The notes below the pieces were generated by a model. The model saw nothing but the letters and a program-made list of their open reading frames with translations, was not told the DNA's origin and ran no database searches. Positions 23,901-35,937 of a DNA stretch of 64,000 nucleotides are shown here, piece after piece. How positions within the stretch are numbered: the stretch's first letter is position 1; each line of letters opens with the position of its first letter. Location of the stretch: positions 992,001 through 1,056,000 of the forward strand of contig JAHRHY010000003.1 of NCBI GenBank assembly GCA_019671135.1, given 5' to 3'. The DNA is from Linnemannia hyalina. Its lineage: Eukaryota; Mortierellomycota; Mortierellomycetes; Mortierellales; Mortierellaceae. The position numbers and the translations under genes are program-made.

Positions 23901-26900
23901 GTGTCCCTGACAAAGTTGTCCCATTCGACTGGGTGAAGCTGCTTGAGGTACTCCAAGAGGGTGACGCGGGTGTTTTGGTCCTCCTCCCTAATAATCTCGC
24001 GGAGCGAGAGCAGAGTCTTCTCGGAGTAGTGAGGGACCAAAACGGTGAAGGTCGGCATCTGATCGACGGGAAGAGGCTCAGGGATGGGAGTCGACAGAGA
24101 CTGGGCAAAGAAAGTGATACGACGCTCGGCCTCGGAGTGCTGGGGGTAGAACTCTGCCTGGAGAGAGGCATCCTCCTGTGCGACAAAGAAAGTGGGAGCC
24201 TTGAGGGTGCGCTTGCTCTCGTTCTCAGAAGGGACCTGCTGGTAGAGCAATCGCTGGACGTGCTCAATCGACAGGAGATGCTCGCGGTACATCGAGATAA
24301 CAATGGCGTTCCAGACCTGGGAGCAGAGGACCTTGGGCTTGTACTTGATATCCATGTCGGCAGTCGCGAGCAACTTGGCATAGATGCGCTTAGGCAAACG
24401 AGAAAATATGTTGCGCCAAGGGGTCCAGATCGAAATACCGAGCTTGAAGGACTGGAAGACGGAGAAGACGGTGTTCCAGATGACGTACCACAGATAGGTG
24501 TCCAAGAAGAAGAGAACTAAGTCCGTGAAGAACATGACGATGACCGTGAGGACAGGCATAATGGAGCACAAGGACTGACCCAGGTACTTGTCCTTGCAGT
24601 TGGGGATACGCTCGTCGTACAAAGCCTTGAGGGGATCCTTAAAGGAGCGGGCCAAGAAAAAGTAGGACTCGACAAGCTTGCAGATAAAGACCAAGGCCCA
24701 AAGGAAGATCGAAAGAGCGCGATCTGACCGATTTAACTTGGGGAACGAAGCTGTAAAAGTCTGAGAAGCCAAGTTCTTGCGGTTCGTCTTGGATGATGCA
24801 CCAAAGAGCTGATTGGAGGGGACGATGGAGAAGACGGCGGTGGTAATCAAGGAGATGACGAACTGGACAATGCCGACAATCCTAGACGCCGTTCCTGTGC
24901 GCTGGAAGATGCAGACATAGACGGAGGGTCCAGCATTGACAACCAACACGACCAACAGGATCATCAACCGGCGAACGAGCATCGAGGTGTTGGCCCAAGT
25001 CAAAGGAATGAACATGAACTCACAGAAGACGCCGAGCAACATGAACAAGGTCGCGATGGCTCCACCGAGAGCAGGAACTGACCAGGTCACTCCCTCTTCG
25101 TCCAGATCCTCGTTGGAGTACAAAAAGGTGGCGTTCCATGCGGTGAAGTACCAGAAGGCAACCACGTGGATGATCCAGATGCGAGTGAAGTTGACAGCCA
25201 AGTGAAGCCAGGTACGCTTCTCGATGTAGGTCTTGCGGAAGGCCGATCCCCAGTTGACTCGCTCCAATGCTGACCAGCGCTTGCCAATATGAATGTCCAC
25301 CAATTTGGTCTTGTCGTCCAGCTGGATGCGAGCAATACCCTCTGGGCTCCAGAAGGCCTGGTTGATATCGTCGTATCCGATGATAGCGTCATGGTCGCGC
25401 TCACGCTTGACGTACTTGCCTCCCTGAAGCTCATAGGACTGGTCGCGGATGAACTTGTAGAGAGGGGTGACGACGTTGCGGAGATAATCGCCTTCGGGGA
25501 CAGGGTTGACAAGCTGCTGGCACTCCGGCGACACATAGTAGTCCTCTGCGCACTTGAAGATGAAGCAAAGACACTCGGGTAGGAAACGGATCTGGGACGC
25601 TTCGCCCCAGAGCAGGAGGTAAAGTGCTACTTGACGAGCTCGGTCAAAGTGGGACATCTGGTTCATCCTCAACTTCCAGTGCTCCTCCGCCATCCCCAAG
25701 TTGTCGTGCGCCTCGATGTTGACGGCGCCTGGCTGGGGAGCCATTGAGTTGCGGTTGACCTTCTTGTTCTTGCCCGGAGCAGAATGGTAGCCCATGTGGT
25801 CGTCCAGATCCAGTTGTGCTGCAAAGTACCATTTTCGGTAGTTGGCGTGCTCTCCTCCGATGTAGTCCGCATGGATGGTGGTTAGGGCCTGGACAGCGCC
25901 CATGCGAGAAGCTCTCGAGTCGAGCATGGTCATGTAGGCGTCGAACTGGTTGCGCATGTTGTCTAGCTGAAATCCAAATTTGCGCGTCAGGTCCATCATG
26001 ATCCCCTCGATCTCCTCCTTTGTCAGCGGCACCTGCTTCTCGATTGTCCAGGCTGGGTAAGAGTTTGGCGGTGGTTGGTTGGGCTCGTCATAGTCGTGGC
26101 CGTCGGAGGTTGATGAAGGATCGTCGTAGAGGTAAGTCTGTCCGGGGAGAGGACTGCGCTTGTTTTCGAGGAGAGAGAGGAGGGCATCGGAGGAGGGAGC
26201 GTAACCTGTGTAGCGGCCATCGTCTGGCCCACGGAGGGGTCCGAAGAGATCGACGTCGTGTCCATTGATGGGCGAGCGACTGGTTGCTGACCGTGAGTAA
26301 GCGTAGTTGTTTTCGCTGTATGTTTCTGAGGTTGCACTCTGACGCTCATGGCGGTCGTAATGCGCCATCCTTGGATCTGTTTTGAGTGGGTGTTGTTCGT
26401 GTGAATGGTACGGATGAGCATCAAACAAAAGCAGAATAAGATTTAAAAAAAAGAAGATAAAAGAAAATGATTCGATGTCAGCGTTCTGTGAGAGAGTCCG
26501 ATCTGTGAAGGCTGCTGGGAACCATGTTTTTTTGTCCTCATTTGTTCATTCTTTTGTCAGAATCAAAAAAAAAAAAAATGCTCTCATGTCCCCCTTCCTT
26601 TTCTTGTTCCTGTGAAAACGCACAGATAATGTACGACAACATGCATGAAATGAATACAAGGAAGATGTACCTTCACTCATCCGCGGATCTCCTAAGGAGG
26701 AGTGGACAAGAGGGTTCTGCGAACCAACAGAAGAGACTCCGGTGGTGCGTCTAGAGAGGTCATAATGTTGCTGATGTTGTTGCTGTTGTTGTTGTTGCTG
26801 TTGCTGTTGTTGTTGCTGTTGCTGTTGTTGTTGCTGCTGCTGTTGCTCAGAGTATTCTGGGTAGAGTGTCCTACCGTATGTCTCTCCTTGTGAGGGGGAG

Positions 26901-26956
26901 GACAAGTTGCTGCTATCCATCGAAGGATGGTCGTGGTGCTGGCCGTCCTGATGCAT
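20951..26956 (-). CDS. FKS1: 1,3-beta-glucan synthase catalytic subunit (GT48)
   Basis: This plasma-membrane enzyme polymerises cell-wall beta-1,3-glucan from UDP-glucose. Exons on the minus strand are 26956-26671, 26376-22924 and 22812-20951, about 1866 residues, the normal FKS size. Exon 1 encodes a disordered N-terminus with a 23-Gln run (residues 38-60) and joins in phase to DPRMAHYDRHERQS. The FKS1 domain follows (WYFAAQLDLDDHMG, LYLLLWGEASQIRFLPECLC), then a first membrane block, the large cytoplasmic glucan-synthase domain ([60 protein letters not shown]) and a C-terminal membrane block. The segments matching echinocandin hotspots 1 and 2 are FLARSFKDP (about residue 669) and DWIKRCVL (22385-22408). 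The gene is divergent from the GH72 gene at 29937. Confidence 0.97.
26777..26845 (-). repeat. CAA/CAG repeat encoding poly-glutamine in FKS1
   Basis: Twenty-three consecutive Gln codons, a mix of CAA and CAG, sit in the N-terminal cytoplasmic extension of FKS1. A His-Gln-Gln-His step follows. The mixed codons suggest slower length change than a pure triplet run. Confidence 0.9.
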
Positions 26957-27542
26957 CGTCTATGTGAAGTTCCCGCTTGTCTGATTTTTTTTTGTAATTT
27001 TGCTTCTGAGATGATGTCAAGAAGAAAAGGAGGGAGAGAGCGAGAGAGAGAAGATGGCGCAGATCAAGGGTGAGAGAGGAAGGGTGAGAGAGGAAGAAAC
27101 GATGATCACCTATGGAACAACAAGAATGAAAACTGGTTTATCAGATTGAACGGAGTAGTGAATAATGATTGATGGATAAGTACAGTTAGATATATGTAAT
27201 AGTAGAGGATGAGAAGAAGGATGAGGGATGGAAGGGATGAAGGCGAGGATGAAGAGAAAAGGAGGATGAAGAGAAGATGAGGGTGAAGCGAGAGCGAGAG
27301 AGAGAGAGAGCGCGAGTGAGTGAAGAGGAGAAGAAAAGAGAAAGAAATGAAATAAAAAAGAGAGAGAAGAAGTAGAAGTAGAAGTAGAAGTAGAAGAAGA
27401 GTAGAAAGAACGACGCGAGAGGTGAGGCGAGGTAACTGATTTTCAGAGATAGAGCGAGAGTATGGATGAAAAACACAGAGACAGAGGAAAGGAAGGGGAA
27501 GGGAAGGAAAGAACATTGAATGAGCAAAAGAATAGAATAACA

Positions 27543-27574
<32 letters not shown>

Positions 27575-29936
27575 CGACGAAGAAAGAGAAAGAAAAAAGA
27601 AGGGTCTCCTCTTTTTCCTCCTCTTGTGTTAATAAGGTTCTTTTGTTGTAGTCATGGGCGACGGCTGCCTGTCTACCTCATGCAGCATATCTGACTTGCA
27701 TCTACGCTTGCATAGGCTGTAAAACAAGCTCATCCGACACAAACGCAAGGATCCTTTTGCTCATCCACTCCCCGATCATTTTTTTTCCTTTCTTTCTTTC
27801 GCGCGCACATAACAAACTAAGGCGCACCCACCCCATAGGCTGCTGCTGTCCCTAGTTTGTCTTATCCCAGGCAATTGACCAAGTTAACTTAACTCATCAA
27901 TAGATCAGGGTCCAGCTCTTGCGAACCAGATCTCTGTTCATCCTGGACCAAGCCGGCCAAGACCATACATAGTCCATGCTTCTCTGCATCCCGGTATCTC
28001 TGTGGCAAACAGTTTTTCCATCTCATGTCATCCCGGACCTTCCGCCTCCAATGGCTCTCTTGTTTCTCTCTTCTCTCTTGTTACAAGTCGGTGTGGTGTT
28101 TAAAAATCAGTTCTCTTTCTCCTTCTCTCTCTTACCCCCTTGGGTGCGACTCTTGACTCCTTTTCTCCTCTCCTCCCCCCTTGCAAATCCAAACTGTCCT
28201 TCCTTTCATTTGCCTTCACTCCGAACTATAATAATAACAATTATACCCAGAAAACAATAAAAATATGATGAACACGGAGGTGGTGCGTCGCCACGGTTGT
28301 AGCAATCCCACTCTCCACACATCCACGTAGACAATTGGGCACATAGATTGGAAGTGGCGTTGTCATTTTTTTTGCGTGTGTATGGGAATGCAAGACGTAG
28401 CGTGCAAAAATAAATGAAAAAGTTCCGTCCGTGCGCCATGTCAACATGAATGTATGGATATGTTCTGTCCCATCCTTTCTTATTTACCTCCTTTAGATGC
28501 ACCTCTCTATCCTTCCTCTGCTATTGCGTCCCTCTTTCAGTGGCTACAATTACTCCTTAGAGGTACAAAGTCCAACTTCCTTTGCCACCCCATTCATTCA
28601 ACATTTTGTTTGGAGCCAACCCATCAACATGCATGGGATTGCAAGCAAAGACAAGGCCGATAACATGGATCAAAGACATGCAGTGGTTGTTTCGTCCTGC
28701 TTCAAATCGATCGCTCTTCTCGCGCGTTTTTCTGGTAATTGTTGTTTGTTTGTACGACCCAAGTCCTTACCTCTGACGACATCAGCTGTCACTGCCCTAC
28801 CCTCAACGTAGTTGAAGAGAAAACAAAGGAGAGAGAACATACACAATGCTCATTTGTTTCCGTATGAGTTCAGCAGTGACATTGTGTTTGTTGAAGGGAG
28901 CATACGAGTCCTCATCTTGGGCCAGACACAGTCGACAAAGTTTGTGAATGTCATTGCCTTCTCTCAGTTCTCTTTCACAACCAATGTTGACATTGAATCT
29001 CAGGCACCTAGCTCTAAAGACCGCGCCACCATGCATTCCCCTCAGAACAGACCCTGTTCTCAGCCCTTCCCTTCATAAATCTCACAGCTTTCTTTCTGTT
29101 CCTGAATTTTCGAGTGTATGTGGCCCTCAGATCGCTGTAGCTTTGACATCTCCTTTGTTCTTTCTCTCACAACTCAAAATGACAGAGGGTTCCTTTCCCT
29201 CTCTCCTCTTTGAACGATGAAACAGTACTGTACTTGAGGCACCCGAACGAACAGTGCAGAAGCACTCGATCAAAAAAGAAAAGTCCACTTGGATCTTGCT
29301 TGCGGGTAGGCAGTCTCTCGACCAAAAAAGAGACTACAAGCCAACCATCAGAACGAGACTATTCCCTCGCCCTCATTGACATTCTTGGAACTTGAGTTGC
29401 CCGCATTGACACTCAACAACCATGACCATGATTATGACCACCAAAACTTTCGGCACTCTCGACATCCTTTCTCCATACCGGATTCTCACCCTTCTCGATT
29501 TCACCAACATAACATTCGTGTTGTTTCAGCATCGCACTCGCACACTCGCGTATTCTCACATAAGAAAGGGCGCCCTTTCTCGCAAAATGCACGTACATCA
29601 TGACGATCCTGATGGGAATCGCCCATAGCCATTCGTCTAGCTCCCAATCCAACCCAATTCGATCCGATCTGCTTCGACTCAGCGCGTCGGACTCCAGTGC
29701 CGGATACCTCCACGAGATCGATAATGGAACCCTGATATCCACACACCAAGTCACTCCTCGATGCACAGCTCCATATCTATACCGACATTGACATCTACAT
29801 AAATACAATTGATCGCCCCCTCTCCATTTTTCTCTTCACTACTCGAACCACATCTCATATGTTCAGCAACCCCCAACAGCACAACCCGACCATCATCATT
29901 TGATACAGCAAGAGTGAAAAAAAATAATTAACACGA
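26957..29936. promoter_or_regulatory. divergent intergenic region between FKS1 and the GH72 gene
   Basis: This 2.98-kb spacer separates the start codons of two cell-wall glucan genes transcribed away from each other, so it must hold both promoters. On the FKS1 side are GA-rich purine tracts, an AGAAGT repeat (about 27367-27395) and a CA dinucleotide run (27544-27573). The GH72 side is pyrimidine-rich. No open frame with a recognisable domain was found, and no factor-binding site is claimed. Confidence 0.6.
27544..27573. repeat. (CA)n microsatellite
   Basis: Fifteen CA units without interruption lie about 590 bp upstream of the FKS1 start codon. Confidence 0.95.
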
Positions 29937-31572
29937 ATGGTTCGCCTCACGCCTCTCCCTACACTTGCTCTCATGGCAGCTGTAGCTTTGCATGCTGTTA
30001 GTGCATCCAATATCATCACGATCAAAGGAACAAAGTTCTTCGACTCTGACACCAAAGACCAGTTCTTCATCAACGGTGTTGCCTACCAGCCCAGGACACT
30101 GGCGGGTGCTTCGACAGACCCTCTGGCTAAGCCTAATGACTGCAGACGCGATTTTGCGCTCATGAAGGAGCTCGGCCTCAACACCGTTCGCGTGTATCAG
30201 GTACTTTTACACACTCGTACTAGATTCTTCCACCTCCTTTTTTTGGGTGTTGCTCATAACTAACATCGAATGTACTACTTTCATCGTATCTCGTGCGCTT
30301 TGACAGGTCGATGCATTCCAAAACCACGACGAGTGCATGAGGGCCTTGGAGGAAGTGGGCATGTATCTGATTTTGGACTTGGCCTCCTCTGAACACTCCA
30401 TCATCCGCACCAGCCCTCAGTACGATACCAAGATGTGGAACAATGTCCGCAATACCATCGACGCCTTCAAGGGCTACTCCAACACTCTCGGCTTCTTTGT
30501 CGGCAACGAGGTGACAAACGACAGCAAGACCACTGCAGCCAGTGCCTATGTCAAAGCACTCCTCCGCGACACCAAAGCCTATATCCGTTCTTCTGCACCT
30601 CGTCTGATCCCCGTCGGTTATGCTAACAATGACGATCCCGAGATCCGCCTCCAAGTTCAGGACTACTTTAACTGCGGTCCAGACGATGAGCGAGTCGATT
30701 TCTTTGGTATCAACATGTACGAGTGGTGCGGTGACAGCATAACCTACCAGACGTCTGGCTACGTCGACCGCACAGCTGATATCTCATCGTACTCTGTCCC
30801 GGTCTTTCTCTCGGAGTATGGCTGCAATCTCGTCTTGCCCCGAACCTTCCCCGAGGTCAAGTCCATCTTTGGTCCAGACATGACGAACACTTGGTCAGGC
30901 GGTATTGTCTATGAGTGGTCACAGGAGGAGAACAACTATGGCCTGGTCCAAATCAACGGTGACAACTCGGTGTCTTTGCTTCCAGATTTCCAGGCTCTCA
31001 AGACAGCCATGTCGTCGTCTCGCCCCACAGGCGTCAACATGGATGCATACAACGAACAGAGACCCTACTCTGCCTGCCCTGCTATCACCGCCACTTGGGA
31101 GCCAAGCGCCAACCTGCCCCTTACTCCGTCGCCAGAGGCATGTGATTGCATGATGTCGTCTCTTGGCTGTGTCGCCTCTGAGCAGGCCCTCTCTGACTCA
31201 GACAGCCTGGGAACGGAGCTCAACACTCTCTGTGGTATGACCTCTTGTGAGCACATTGGTACCGATGGCAAGACGGGTGTCCATGGTAAGTACTCTTTCT
31301 GCACGCCCGCCCAGAAATTAGCGTTCCTCTACAACGAGTATTATTCCAGTGTGGGCCAATCCCAGTCTTCGTCCTGTCATTTCAATGGCATGGCTATGCT
31401 CTCGACCGCCGCCAGACCTTCGGACGAAGGGTGCGTCGCGCCTCAGGGTATCCATGCCAGGTCTCTCGTCACTAAGCGCGCGGCTCACCATGTCACCTCC
31501 GATGCGGTTTCGCACCAAGAAACGTCTGCCCTTGGCCTGACCGCCATGGTTGCCCTTGCTGCCTTTATCTAG
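29937..31572 (+). CDS. GAS1: GH72 1,3-beta-glucanosyltransferase with X8/CBM43 domain, GPI type
   Basis: This extracellular enzyme cuts beta-1,3-glucan and transfers the fragment to another chain, elongating wall glucan. Two exons, 29937-30200 and 30307-31572, give 509 residues with a phase-0 intron. The signal peptide is residues 1-22. The GH72 domain holds FFINGVAYQPR, GLNTVRVYQVDA and the two catalytic glutamates in FFVGNEVTND (about E156) and VFLSEYGC (about E258), close to the spacing in yeast Gas1. IVYEWSQEENNYGLV ends the barrel. A cysteine-rich X8/CBM43 module follows (CDCMMSSLGCVA, LCGM, CSFNG-like CHFNG) from about residue 350. A hydrophobic C-terminal tail (LGLTAMVALAAFI) suggests a GPI anchor. 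The Ser/Thr-rich linker seen in many GAS proteins is short here. FKS1 lies upstream in the opposite direction. Confidence 0.95.
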
Positions 31573-31719
31573 TTCTGCGTACTTTCTGTTCAATATATGT
31601 GGGGTTGATTCGGCTCCATGTCGCGAGTGACTGGCTTCTGAGACAAGTGGAGACGGTAGAGAAGACATTTATTCTTCGAGCGGACAAAAATTGTAGTCTC
31701 CCTTTTGATCCTCTTAAAG

Positions 31720-33220
31720 ATGGCAAGTCACGTGGAAAGAGACCACCATCCATGCTTGATGGATTCGCCAACGGGGAGGCCGGATAGCCACACAGCAGCA
31801 CCATGCAACCATCCATCCAACTGGAGAGCCATCCACCGCCATTTCCATGCACCATCATATCGGAAAACTGCCGCCAAGGCCCATTTTTAGTCTGGAACCA
31901 ACTTTGCTCGACACCATCAACCTAAGGGTGATGGAATCCGTCTTTTAAGTAATGGAGCACCGAAAGGAGGAGAGAGACTCGGACAGGATTCGCTATTTTC
32001 CATCACGCCGTTACCCCGATCCTTCTTCCCACTACAGCAACCATACACCACTATTCCGACCGAGTTAGGATGGAGGAAACCCTTTTCAACAGGGACAAAG
32101 TGTTGTGGTACTTCGCCATGGGGAGGCTGTGATCGATGTGATCGTGCAAGCTCTCGACTATGTGATCAGGACGGCAAGGGCGGGAATACCGAACGAGTAC
32201 AGGAGCTTTGACAGCGCCCATCGTTGTCAGAGACATCAGGACATCTAGATGAACTGGCGACCATCAAACCAAAAAAAAAGTCCGAAGGAGATCGTGATGA
32301 GACTAACATCAAGTGTGTGTTTTTCGTTTCTCCGATTGCAACGTTTTAGTTGGCTGTTGATCTCTTGAACCCTTCCCACGCTCTCGAGCAGAAGACCCAC
32401 AAGTTGAAGAGACTCGTGCAGTCTCCCAACTCTTACTTCATGGACGTCAAGTGCCCTGTAAGTCTCGCGACCGAACAGCAGCAAGCACCTTGTTGGTGTT
32501 ATTTAGAGCGACCATTATTGCGACAGCAGGAAATCCACTCGGAACAATTGAACGCCAGGAGAAATAACGGTTGCATACAAGGGGTGTCGCAGAGCAGCTT
32601 CATTTCAGGAGTTCCTATCAACATCGTACTTTATCAACTGATCACCAGCAGACGCAACTCTGTCACAAGCAGCAACCCCCCCAAAAGGCGCAAAAAGAAA
32701 GACTCCAGATCTTAATGCCTCGCAACACAGCAGGATAAACTAAATGCCTACACGGTCCGCCAACAAACACAGCTTGTCACACAACCCGACGATCTCTTGA
32801 CATACGGGTTATCAGGATATCACTAGGACCAATTATCAATATGGGAGCAAAAGAACATGCCATACTGACGCATTGTTCCTCTCTTTCTTGAACCATATCT
32901 TTCAAATCTTCAGGGATGCGTCCAGATCACCACCGTCTTCTCGCACGCCCAGACCGTCGTCATGTGCTCGAGCTGCGCTAACGTTCTTGCCCAGCCCACC
33001 GGTGGTATCACCCGTTTGACCGAGGGTATGTGTTCTTTTTCTTTATCTTGATGTTGTGCGCTCTTGCGACATGAATTTGTTTGATCTGTGGCAACATTGG
33101 GCCAATTTCGCAAATCATGATCCGCATGTATCTCAAAGAAACGAAACATTAACGGTCTCCTCCCTTTTATTTTCGTTTTATCCTGTTACAGGCTGCTCTT
33201 TCCGCCGCAAGCAGGCTTAA
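31720..33220 (+). CDS. RPS27: 40S ribosomal protein S27 (eS27)
   Basis: This is a zinc-binding protein of the small ribosomal subunit. Clear exons are 32350-32457, 32914-33025 and 33192-33220, reading [65 protein letters not shown] and GCSFRRKQA. The C4 zinc finger is CPGC plus CSSC. The coding exon before 32350 is not seen directly because an acceptor ends at 32349. The best candidate start is the ATG at 31720-31722 followed at once by GCAAGT, a GC-AG intron of 627 bp, which gives an ATG-only first coding exon. Fungal eS27 genes often carry an intron just after the start codon. The start is therefore tentative while the rest is firm. An AATAAA signal lies at about 33251. Confidence 0.85.
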
Positions 33221-33739
33221 GCGCTTGTTTGAACTGTATTCTTTGCAAGCAATAAAACGCTGAAAAACAATATGCGAGCGCATTTCTTATAACTCAAAAC
33301 GCCCTTGGTTCTCCATGATATCAATGAATGAATGAATGAAAAGTGGTTTGTGCGTGAAAGATAGCTGTGTACTGGTTGAGCGGGAAGCCGGAAATTTTGT
33401 TCTTCCAATTGAGTGTGTCTTTTCGAGTCAGCAAACAGGAAACTGACGCTGGCGGGGAGCCTGAATGACAGCATTCGTCTCCATTTTTTTTGTTCTTCGA
33501 TCGAGTCAGAGCCAAGCTGTTGAGCCTTTAGGGCAGAATTGTTGCTGCGAGACGTTCTTCAAAGTTCGCTTGACGACCGAATTCAGTAATTTTCCAGATC
33601 AACGTACGCACTTTTTTGCAAGCCACGTACACGCTGTTTACTTTTTCTTTTGCAGAGCCTCTGATTCATTCACCATCACACCTCTTTCTCTCCATTCTTC
33701 CTCCCCTCTCTCTCTCCTTCTCTTCCTTTAATCCCGACT
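33221..33739. other. intergenic region / promoter of the Tom20 fusion gene
   Basis: The stretch holds the S27 poly(A) region, an AATG repeat (about 33324-33339) and a pyrimidine-rich stretch just before the next start codon. No gene is seen. Confidence 0.5.
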
Positions 33740-35937
33740 ATGAAGACCTCGACCATCGTTGCCGCCACCGTCGGTACTCTCGCCGTCGCCACCGTTGGCT
33801 ATGCCATCTATTTTGACCAGAAGCGCAGGAACGACCCCGAGTTCCGTCGCAAGCTGAGTATGCCTCCCGTTCTTCCCTACCCCTGTCAATTTTTTACCCT
33901 TTCCTTCTTTTCTTTTTTTTTGCCCGGGTGTGCACTTGAGAGCTGCATGTTTCAAGAGAACAGTTTCTCTCCCGAGATCTCTCGGCACCTCTCATTCAAC
34001 AACCTTCCATTGACCTACCCCACCAGCTCCAGAAAGACAACAACTGCAGAAACAAAGAACCACAGACACTAACCACCGTACCCATTCCTGCCTGTTCATT
34101 AGAGAAGGAAAAGAAGCGCGCCATGAAGCAGCAGAAGGAGGAGGAGAAGAAGAAGACCACCCAGACTACCCAGACTGTTGAGGAGGCTCTTGCCAGCATC
34201 AAGGAGGATGACTTCCCTGCATCGATGGAGGAGCGTGAGAAGTTCTGCATGGATCAGCTCTCGGCCGGTGAAGCCCTCTTCACTCGTGGTATGTCCGTTT
34301 GATCCAGGATTCTCGAGGAGTGGGTGATGTCATTGCTTTGGATTGTCAACCGGAACTACCACTGACTTTAATCTCCACCTTTTAATGTTACCTCGATGGC
34401 GATATGTAGGTCCCGAGGGTTATGACATGGCTGCTATCTGCTTTTACAAGGCCTTGAAGGTCTACCCCGCCCCCGCCGAGTTGGTTATGGTTTATCAGAA
34501 GACCATCCCCCCAGAGGTTTTCACTTTGGTCATGGGCATGCTCAGCATGGATGTAGGTGTCTTGTTCAATGCGTTCTTCAAATCGTGCTCGGCGAATGCA
34601 TGGTTAGGCCTGAGTGATTGACCAGTTACCGGTTCATCATTTTGATCTTTCTCAATAGGTCCACAAGAAGCAGGAGAAGTACTACACCGTTTTCCCTCCC
34701 AAGGAGATGAACGTCAAGGTTGATGAGTTGCCCGAGGGTGTCACTGCTGAGGGACAGAGTGTTGTTCGCCGTGGATTGATCGCCACCAAGGACTTTGCTG
34801 CTGGAGAGACCATCTACTCGGAGACACCCATCATCAGCTCTTTGGAGCCCTCGTTGGAGGGCAAAGAGTTCTGCCACTACTGCTTGAAGCAGATTGTTGA
34901 GGACGAGTCCAAGGTCAACTGCCCTACCTGCACTAAGGTTGTTTTCTGCTCAGCATCTTGTGAAAAGTCAGCCACGACTGAGTTCCACGCTGTTCTCTGC
35001 ACCAAAGATTCCGAGGATGCCTCGACCCCTGAGCGCTCGCTTTACGACTACACCAAGGAGACCAACAGCAAGTACCCCGAGATGATTGCCAAGTTCTTGG
35101 TGCGCATGGTTCACGAGGAGACCTTGAACAGTGGCGAGGAGTACAACTTGTTTGATCACATCGAGCGTCTCCGCTTCTTGGAGGTCCGGCCATCGGCTGC
35201 TGAGGAGAAGGAGATTGAGCTTCTGAAGGTTGCTCTCGGCTCTAAGATCCCTGGTATTGAAGAGTTTATCAACGAGGAGCGCTACTTGACCCTTAAGGGC
35301 AAGTTGCTTTACAACGCTTTTGGTGTCTCTACTTCTTTGAACGCTGACCGTTCCGTCGAGGTAAGAAACTCATTTTGGATCTATTATTGCATGCTTGTTT
35401 ATGTCTTTGATCTTCTCATGCAATGCAGAGTGGTTTTGGATTTCATCCTTGAATGTTGACCCATTATTTAACCCCCTCCCCTCTTCTTTTGGAATATTTA
35501 TATAGCCTTCCCCAGAGCAGTACCGCAGTGAGCGTGGTGCCCCCGTTGTTGGTGCTGGATTCTACAGAGTTACTTCCTACATGTCGCACTCGTGCGAGCC
35601 TAATACCAAGATTGCTTACCAGGATCACAACAACAACTTGGCTGTTGTTGCCACAAAGGCCGTCAAGGCCGGAGAGGAGCTTCACGTTGGATTTATCGAC
35701 CAGAAGAACGGTGAGCTCTCGACCGAGCAGCGTCGCCAGGAGCTTTTCCAGCACTACCGCTTCAAGTGCATGTGCCCCCGCTGTGAGGCACCCGAGCCCG
35801 TTGCTGTTGCTGCTGCTGTTGTTGCCGAGGCTGCTGATGTTGCCGAGGCTGCTGTCGAGGCTGCTGTCGAGGCTGCTGTCGAGGTTGAGGCAGAGGCTAA
35901 GGCTGAGGTTGAGGCTGTCGAGGAGGTCACCGCCTAA
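33740..35937 (+). CDS. TOM20: Tom20 mitochondrial import receptor fused to a MYND-SET (SMYD-type) methyltransferase
   Basis: Five exons (33740-33857, 34103-34288, 34410-34552, 34659-35360, 35506-35937) join in phase to give 526 residues. Residues 1-149 are a Tom20 receptor: an N-terminal membrane anchor (about 5-24), FDQKRRNDPEFRRKL, a charged tether, then the TPR-like core with GEALFTRGPEGYDMAAICFY and TIPPEVFTLVMG. Residues 150-500 form a SET domain split by a MYND zinc finger. C221, C224, C237, C240, C246, C250, H259 and C263 match the MYND pattern, and the SET core has MSHSCEPN (about 410-416), GEELHVGFID and the post-SET CMCPRC. The tail is Ala/Glu/Val-rich with repeated AAVE units. Tom20 normally ends after its receptor core. 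The predicted product is an outer-membrane protein facing the cytosol with a lysine methyltransferase domain; activity and substrate are unknown. Confidence 0.9.

Noticed and set aside
27544..27573. possible repeat array or CRISPR-like pattern
   Set aside because: It is a simple CA microsatellite in a eukaryotic genome, with no spacers.
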